Positions 14,940 through 19,387 of a stretch of DNA of 19,387 bases are shown here, in pieces. The notes under the pieces are model-generated. The model searched no databases. It was not told the origin of the DNA and worked only from the letters and a program-made list of their open reading frames with translations. The position numbers and the translations under genes were made by a program. The DNA is from CAZQIC01 sp964593555 (lineage in GTDB: Bacteria; Bacteroidota; Bacteroidia; JAFLBG01), in NCBI GenBank assembly GCA_964593555.1, contig CAZQIC010000092.1, forward strand, positions 1 to 19,387. Direction: 5' to 3'. Position 1 is the first letter of the stretch. Every line of letters starts with the position of its first letter.

Positions 14940-16162
14940 TTAAATTATTACATAGCGACCTGATCGTTTTTTTTACAAGTATTGGTGTTCTGCTGATACT
15001 TGCGAGACTTTTTGCTGAGCTTGGCAAAAAAATAAAAATGCCGGTGGTAATGGGCGAGATTATGTTGGGAATAATTTTAGGTCCAACTATTTTTGGTTCC
15101 CTTTGCCCGGATTTGTTTTCTCATTATTTTCCTAAAGAGGGTGCAGTTAAAATAGCTATGGATGGAATTACAAACCTTGCTGTGGTAATGCTGCTTTTTG
15201 TAGCAGGCCTAGAAGTGCAGCTGCAGATTATATTAAAGCAGGGTAAGACTGCGATCTACACAAGCTTCACTAGCATGATTATCCCTTTTATGCTCGGGTT
15301 TGCAGCAGTATGGTTCTTTCCAAATATGTTCAATTTTACTCCTGATAGAAAATTAGCTTATGCATTATTTTTTGGTACTGCCATGGCTGTATCTGCATTG
15401 CCTGTTATAACAAGGATATTAATGGACCTGAATATTTTCAAAACTAAAATTGGAATGATCATTATTGCCGCCGCTATTTTTGATGACCTTACGGGCTGGC
15501 TTGTATTTTCGTTTGTGTTGAGTTTAATGGGACAAGAGGGAGAGATAACAAATATTTGGTACACAATAGGAATGATATTGGGTTTTGGTTTGTTCATGCT
15601 TATCATTGGCAAATACCTTATAAATAAAATGCTGCCATGGATACAAACGAAATTATCATGGCCGGGAGGTGTACTCTCGATTTGTTTAGGTTTTTGTTTT
15701 TTAGGTGCTGCTTTTACAGAGTCAATCGGTTTGCATGCTATACTCGGCGCTTTTATCATGGGAATTGCATTTGGTGATTCTGTTCATTTGCATGAGAAGG
15801 CGCGAGAAATAATACACCAGTTTGTTACCAATGTATTTGCGCCATTGTTTTTTGTAGCGATAGGTTTTAAAGTAAATTTTATAACAAATTTCGATCTGCC
15901 ATTGGTACTTATTGTACTCTTTCTTGCTATGGTATGTAAAATATTCGGAGCTGCCCTAGGTGGCTACCTGGGCGGATTAACTCGCAGAGAATCATTGGCA
16001 GTTGGTTTCGGACTTAATGCCAGAGGAGCAATGGAAATTATATTGGGCTCTTTAGCACTTAATGTTGGATTGATCGACTCTAAAATGTTTGTGGCACTTG
16101 TAATTATGGCATTACTGACAAGTATGATCAGCGGTCCTTTGATGCGAAGATTTTTAAATTAA
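14936..16162 (+). CDS. CPA2-family cation/proton antiporter
   Basis: The 408-residue protein is almost wholly hydrophobic, with about 12 transmembrane helices. It carries the monovalent cation:proton antiporter-2 motifs: GEIMLGIILGPTIFG (40-54), GLEVQ (91-95), GTAMAVSALPVITRIL (147-162) and the paired aspartates FDD (Asp183, Asp184) expected to carry ions. Relatives include NapA and the Kef core. There is no C-terminal TrkA-N or TrkA-C domain, so direct NAD gating of the Kef kind is absent. I chose the ATG at 14936, which overlaps the stop codon of the stress-protein gene; earlier in-frame codons lie inside that gene. The ion (Na+ or K+) cannot be told from sequence. MiaE follows 16 bases downstream. 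Confidence 0.92.
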   Translation: MIKLLHSDLIVFFTSIGVLLILARLFAELGKKIKMPVVMGEIMLGIILGPTIFGSLCPDLFSHYFPKEGAVKIAMDGITNLAVVMLLFVAGLEVQLQIILKQGKTAIYTSFTSMIIPFMLGFAAVWFFPNMFNFTPDRKLAYALFFGTAMAVSALPVITRILMDLNIFKTKIGMIIIAAAIFDDLTGWLVFSFVLSLMGQEGEITNIWYTIGMILGFGLFMLIIGKYLINKMLPWIQTKLSWPGGVLSICLGFCFLGAAFTESIGLHAILGAFIMGIAFGDSVHLHEKAREIIHQFVTNVFAPLFFVAIGFKVNFITNFDLPLVLIVLFLAMVCKIFGAALGGYLGGLTRRESLAVGFGLNARGAMEIILGSLALNVGLIDSKMFVALVIMALLTSMISGPLMRRFLN

Positions 16163-16178
16163 TAAATGCTATTGAATT

Positions 16179-16760
16179 ATGTTAGGGCTTAAACTTCCTA
16201 CTGACCCGCGATGGGTGAACATTGTTGAAGGAAATATCGATGAGATATTAGTGGACCATGCATGGTGCGAACAGAAAGCTGCTACAAATGCTATATCAAT
16301 AATAATTCAGAACCCTGAACACTCCGATATGGTGGACGCTTTAATAAAACTGGCCCAGGAAGAATTATCTCATTTTGAAATGGTGCATGAAAAAATTAAA
16401 GCGCGCGGAAAAGTTTTAGGCAGAGAACAAAAGGATGATTATGTAAATGAACTTTACAAGTTCATGAAGAAGGGAGATGGAAGGTTAATGAGTTTTGTTG
16501 ACAGACTTTTATTCTCCGCACTCATAGAGGCAAGAAGCTGCGAACGTTTCAAGGTATTGTCGGAAAATATTTCGGACAAAGAACTCGCGGATTTTTACCG
16601 TGAACTTATGGTCAGTGAAGCGAACCACTATACAACATTCATTGGTTTTGCCCGTAAATATGGAGGCAATATCGATGTAGATAAACGTTGGAAAGAATGG
16701 CTGGATTATGAAGCCAAAATAATTTCAGGCTACGGTAAAAAAGAAACCATTCACGGCTAA
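16179..16760 (+). CDS. miaE: tRNA-(ms2io6A)-hydroxylase
   Basis: MiaE is a non-haem di-iron monooxygenase that hydroxylates the isopentenyl side chain of ms2i6A at position 37 of tRNAs reading UNN codons, using O2. The 193-residue protein shows the ferritin-like four-helix pattern and probable iron ligands: Glu31 (CEQKA), Glu62 and His65 (EELSH), Glu117 (LIEARSCERF), Glu147 and His150 (SEANHY). The start MLGLKLPTDPRWV is typical. It is the last gene of the operon with the stress protein and antiporter; substrate-making MiaA and MiaB are not in the window. The link of an O2-dependent tRNA modification to ion transport and stress is unusual. The 46-base gap to the convergent regulator gene holds no clear terminator. 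Confidence 0.93.
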   Translation: MLGLKLPTDPRWVNIVEGNIDEILVDHAWCEQKAATNAISIIIQNPEHSDMVDALIKLAQEELSHFEMVHEKIKARGKVLGREQKDDYVNELYKFMKKGDGRLMSFVDRLLFSALIEARSCERFKVLSENISDKELADFYRELMVSEANHYTTFIGFARKYGGNIDVDKRWKEWLDYEAKIISGYGKKETIHG

Positions 16761-16806
16761 AAATTAGCGTTCAATAATTTCATTCAATCACTCCCTTAGA
16801 TTTATT

Positions 16807-17040
16807 TCAGGTGATATTTAATTCTTTCGCTTTTATTAATGCGTGGACTCTACGGTTGATCTGAAGTTTGGAATAAATATTTTTAATATGTGTTTTAATG
16901 GTGTTGGCTGATCGATTCATCTCGTTGGAAATCTCTTTATTGCTGTAGCCTTTGACTATATACCTTAGAACTTCCATTTCACGGAATGTCAAATGAATGG
17001 TTCCGTTTTGGATTTGAGAAGGGGTAATTTCTAATTCCAT
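16807..17040 (-). CDS. Stand-alone LuxR/GerE-type DNA-binding protein
   Basis: With the ATG at 17040 the product is 77 residues and consists only of a GerE/LuxR helix-turn-helix. It shows LTFREMEVLRYIVKGYSNKE (17-36), then the recognition helix in NTIKTHIKNIYSKL (46-59), as in NarL- and MalT-type regulators. There is no receiver, ligand-binding or ATPase domain, similar in form to the short regulator GerE. A TTG at 17067 would extend it by 9 residues. The frame is open further toward the thioesterase gene, so a decayed longer gene is another possibility, though the helix-turn-helix itself looks intact. It lies 59 bases after the thioesterase gene on the same strand. Its targets are unknown. 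Confidence 0.75.
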   Translation of the reverse strand: MELEITPSQIQNGTIHLTFREMEVLRYIVKGYSNKEISNEMNRSANTIKTHIKNIYSKLQINRRVHALIKAKELNIT

Positions 17041-17099
17041 TATAAGCGTTTGGGATTCTAAACGCAATAGGGGATAGATTATTGTGCAAATTTTACTAA

Positions 17100-17507
17100 T
17101 TAATTTTCGAACAACTTCATTTTACTTATCCATTCGGCTGGAATATTAATCGTTTCGTTTTTTTCATAATTAAAACAAACGATCACAGATAATCCTTCAG
17201 CAGCTATGATCTCTTTGTTGTCCACAATGCGAATGATCTGATGGCTGATGTCAAAACTTTTATTTCCCAACCTGGATGTTGTTGAGCGTACAATAACTTT
17301 GTCTTCGAGGTAAATAGGCTGTTTATAATCTATTACAATCTTTGCGAGTATTAATCCTGTTTTTACCCAATCAATCTTTTCATTTATTACATCATTAAAA
17401 TATTTTACTCTTGCTAGTTCCAGGTAAGAAACATGGTTAGCATTGTTGATGTGCCCCATTTTATCGGTATCCTTAAAACGTATTTGTATTTCAGTGATGT
17501 GTTTCAT
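17100..17507 (-). CDS. Hotdog-fold acyl-CoA thioesterase (YbgC/FadM-like)
   Basis: The 135-residue protein is a single hotdog domain of the 4-hydroxybenzoyl-CoA thioesterase type. The catalytic loop is RFKDTDKMGHINNANHVSYL with Asp15 in the position of the catalytic aspartate, next to the conserved GHINNANH and the following helix (ELARVKYF). These cytoplasmic enzymes hydrolyse acyl-CoA or related thioesters; chain length cannot be predicted. The gene begins 3 bases after the dehydratase stop codon, so they are probably co-transcribed, though the metabolic link is unclear. It is not the PaaI thioesterase of phenylacetate degradation by its sequence pattern. Confidence 0.85.
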   Translation of the reverse strand: MKHITEIQIRFKDTDKMGHINNANHVSYLELARVKYFNDVINEKIDWVKTGLILAKIVIDYKQPIYLEDKVIVRSTTSRLGNKSFDISHQIIRIVDNKEIIAAEGLSVIVCFNYEKNETINIPAEWISKMKLFEN

Positions 17508-17510
17508 AAA

Positions 17511-19385
17511 TCAGTTAACATCAAGTTTTTCATAAACCGAATTATTGCTTTTATATTCCGGAACTATCGCCTTCATTTTTAAAACAATATTTTTATTATC
17601 CTGTTTGCCAAAAAGCTCGAGCAGAAGGTGTATTTCTTTCGAAACTGTTTCGTGGTCATACTCTCGAACCTTTGCTATCATTATTTGCGGATGATGTGTG
17701 GCCATCGTATTCTCACTGTTATTTAAAAGTTCTTCATACAATTTTTCACCGGGCCTTAATCCTGTAAAAATTATTTTAATATCCTTATCCAATGTTAAGC
17801 CCGATAACTGTATCATTTTTTTTGCGAGATCAATGATCTTCACTGATTTGCCCATATCAAAAATAAATATCTCTCCTCCCTTACCCATAGCACCGGCTTC
17901 CAGCACTAATTGGCAGGCTTCGGGTATGGTCATAAAATATCTTGTTATCTCAGGATCGGTAATAGTTACCGGGCCTCCTTTTTCAATTTGTTGCCTGAAG
18001 CGTGGTATAACAGAACCGTTTGATCCCAACACATTTCCAAAACGTGTTGTAATAAATTTAGTGCCCGAATTTTTATTCAATGATTGAGTATAAATTTCAG
18101 CAATGCGTTTAGATGCTCCCATAATACCCGTTGGGTTAACTGCCTTGTCTGTTGATACCATTACAAATTTTTCAACGGAATATTGCACAGACAGGTCGGC
18201 CTGTACCTTGGTGCCATATACATTTGTAAGAATTGCCTCCGAAGGATTATTCTCCATCATAGGCACGTGTTTGTATGCAGCTGCATGAAAAACAATGTGA
18301 GGTTTAAATGTCCTGAAAACATTTTCCATTCTTTCCTTGTTTCTTACATCGGCCATTACTACTTCGAAGAGAGTGTTGTCGTATTTGTCGGCCAGCTCCA
18401 TTTCAATATCATATAATGGTGATTCAGCCTGATCGAGTAAGATGGTTTTTTGAGGACCGTAATTAATAATTTGCCTTGCCAATTCACTGCCAATGGATCC
18501 TGCAGCCCCGGTGATCAACACAACTTTTCCCTTTAATTGTTTGCTTATATTTTCTTCGTCTAGTTTGATCGGATCTCTTTCCAATAATTCTTCAATATTG
18601 ATCTTACGGATCTGTTTAAAACTTAGTTCGCCATTTATCCAATTCTTCACCGGTGGCACATTCAATACTTTTGTTTTGTAAGGAAGACAGATGTCAACTA
18701 ACTCTTCTTTTCTTGCTGAAGGAAGTGACGAAACTGAAATGATCACATGTGCGACGTCGTTTTGATCCAATAATTTAGCCAAGTCATTTGTATTGTGAAT
18801 TTTTACACCCTCCAGGCTTTTATCTACTTTATTTTTATTGTCATCCACAAAAGCAAGTATTTTATATTTTGTTCCCGCGTCCCTGTCCAAGGTACGTTTG
18901 GTGATTATTCCCGATTCTCCGGCGCCAAAAATGATAATGCTTCTTTTATCACGTGTTGGGTTTTTTAATTCGAAGTATACTGATTTGAAAATTATTCTTA
19001 AGCTGATCATTAAAAAAGTGGTGGCCATGTAATCAATGATCACCACTGAATTAGGAACAGGATATTGCTCTGTTTTAAAAACAGAAACAGAAACAAAATT
19101 TCCAATGAAAATGGCAGCGCTGCAACAAGTATTTACAAGAAAAATTCTCCCCGCATCCCTAGAGCCGGTATACCTGATTAATCCCTTATAAGTTTTGCTG
19201 ATCAGGAAACTTAACCACCTCAATCCGAGAACATAAGAAAAGGCAATCGGGAATCGGCTTACTTCCTGTTCCGGTATTGAAAAATTAAAGCGTAATAAAT
19301 AGGCAACAACGAGCGACGCTGTGCATATGCCCATATCGATAAAAAAAATGATCCAGCGCGGTGTGTTTTTATCTAAGAGATTCAC
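17511..19385 (-). CDS. Membrane nucleotide-sugar 4,6-dehydratase (WbpM/CapD/FlaA1 type)
   Basis: This protein makes a 4-keto-6-deoxy intermediate, usually from UDP-GlcNAc, for capsule, O-antigen or glycoprotein glycans. It shows about four N-terminal transmembrane helices (roughly 11-135), a first Rossmann-like domain with FGAGESG (153-159), and a C-terminal short-chain dehydrogenase domain with TGAAGSIG (292-299) and STDKAVNPTG (411-420). As in PglF and WbpM, the usual YxxxK is replaced by Met422-x3-Lys426. The reading frame begins with GTG at 19385, 2 bases from the window end. From 624 residues and the typical MNLLDKNTPRWIIFFID start it is nearly or fully complete, but an earlier start outside the window is possible. 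It heads a minus-strand operon with the thioesterase and perhaps the regulator. Confidence 0.93.
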   Translation of the reverse strand: MNLLDKNTPRWIIFFIDMGICTASLVVAYLLRFNFSIPEQEVSRFPIAFSYVLGLRWLSFLISKTYKGLIRYTGSRDAGRIFLVNTCCSAAIFIGNFVSVSVFKTEQYPVPNSVVIIDYMATTFLMISLRIIFKSVYFELKNPTRDKRSIIIFGAGESGIITKRTLDRDAGTKYKILAFVDDNKNKVDKSLEGVKIHNTNDLAKLLDQNDVAHVIISVSSLPSARKEELVDICLPYKTKVLNVPPVKNWINGELSFKQIRKINIEELLERDPIKLDEENISKQLKGKVVLITGAAGSIGSELARQIINYGPQKTILLDQAESPLYDIEMELADKYDNTLFEVVMADVRNKERMENVFRTFKPHIVFHAAAYKHVPMMENNPSEAILTNVYGTKVQADLSVQYSVEKFVMVSTDKAVNPTGIMGASKRIAEIYTQSLNKNSGTKFITTRFGNVLGSNGSVIPRFRQQIEKGGPVTITDPEITRYFMTIPEACQLVLEAGAMGKGGEIFIFDMGKSVKIIDLAKKMIQLSGLTLDKDIKIIFTGLRPGEKLYEELLNNSENTMATHHPQIMIAKVREYDHETVSKEIHLLLELFGKQDNKNIVLKMKAIVPEYKSNNSVYEKLDVN

Positions 19386-19387
19386 AG

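Noticed and set aside
15358..15759. A 133-codon minus-strand open frame inside the antiporter gene
   Set aside because: It is antisense to conserved transmembrane motifs including the paired aspartates, so it is a shadow.
17698..18087. A 129-codon plus-strand open frame inside the dehydratase gene
   Set aside because: It is antisense to the conserved C-terminal dehydratase domain and carries no motif.
1..19387. tRNA or rRNA genes, CRISPR array, transposase, toxin-antitoxin or phage genes
   Set aside because: Reading the gaps and gene products by eye showed none; the only repeats are single inverted pairs, with no regular spacing.

Overview
The window reads as chromosomal DNA of a member of the Bacteroidota. 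The pointers are a GldM/PorM-type protein of the type IX secretion and gliding motor, lipoproteins and small proteins of Bacteroidota type, the PaaJ/PaaY and tRNA-hydroxylase homologues, AT-rich intergenic DNA, few Shine-Dalgarno-like sites, and several matches to the Bacteroidota -7 promoter element TAnnTTTG. No rRNA, tRNA, transposase, phage gene or CRISPR array is visible. The order or family cannot be fixed from the sequence.

Layout. (1) 1-5463, plus strand: a large beta-rich protein of unknown function whose 5' end is broken or lies outside the window, a secreted multi-fibronectin-III protein, a BamE/SmpA-like lipoprotein and a DUF6340-type lipoprotein. Together they look like envelope or surface genes. 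(2) 5563-7924, minus strand: a solitary gldM followed by a LolD-like ABC ATPase, without the usual gldK/L/N neighbours. (3) 8047-10082, plus strand: divergent from gldM, a sigma-70 (ECF-like) factor, a small single-helix membrane protein and sucC, closed by a clear intrinsic terminator. (4) 10261-12271: a 3-oxoadipyl-CoA thiolase (paaJ/pcaF) and a PaaY-type gamma-carbonic-anhydrase-fold protein, the last steps and an accessory function of phenylacetate degradation. The thiolase yields succinyl-CoA and acetyl-CoA, so it fits next to succinyl-CoA ligase. (5) 12297-13864: a YdcF/SanA-like protein, a zinc-ribbon protein and a 2H phosphoesterase (2'-5' RNA ligase-like). (6) 14055-16760: a tandem universal stress protein, a CPA2 cation/proton antiporter and the tRNA hydroxylase MiaE in one tight operon. 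(7) 16807-19385, minus strand: a membrane-bound nucleotide-sugar 4,6-dehydratase (WbpM/CapD/FlaA1 type), a hotdog thioesterase and a stand-alone LuxR/GerE DNA-binding domain.

No stretch above 300 bases lacks a gene. The three longest gaps (10083-10260, 11488-11677, 13865-14054) hold, in order, a terminator plus promoter, a MITE-like inverted repeat pair, and a hairpin-forming dispersed repeat. A short palindromic repeat also sits in frame inside the thiolase gene, and a perfect inverted repeat lies between the divergent gldM and sigma-factor genes.

Most genes are ordinary housekeeping or accessory genes of the phylum. I see no clear novel defence or mobile system. The points most worth a second look are the in-frame palindrome in paaJ, the orphan gldM with its symmetric divergent promoter region, the unknown gene pair at the left end, and the stress-protein/antiporter/tRNA-hydroxylase operon.
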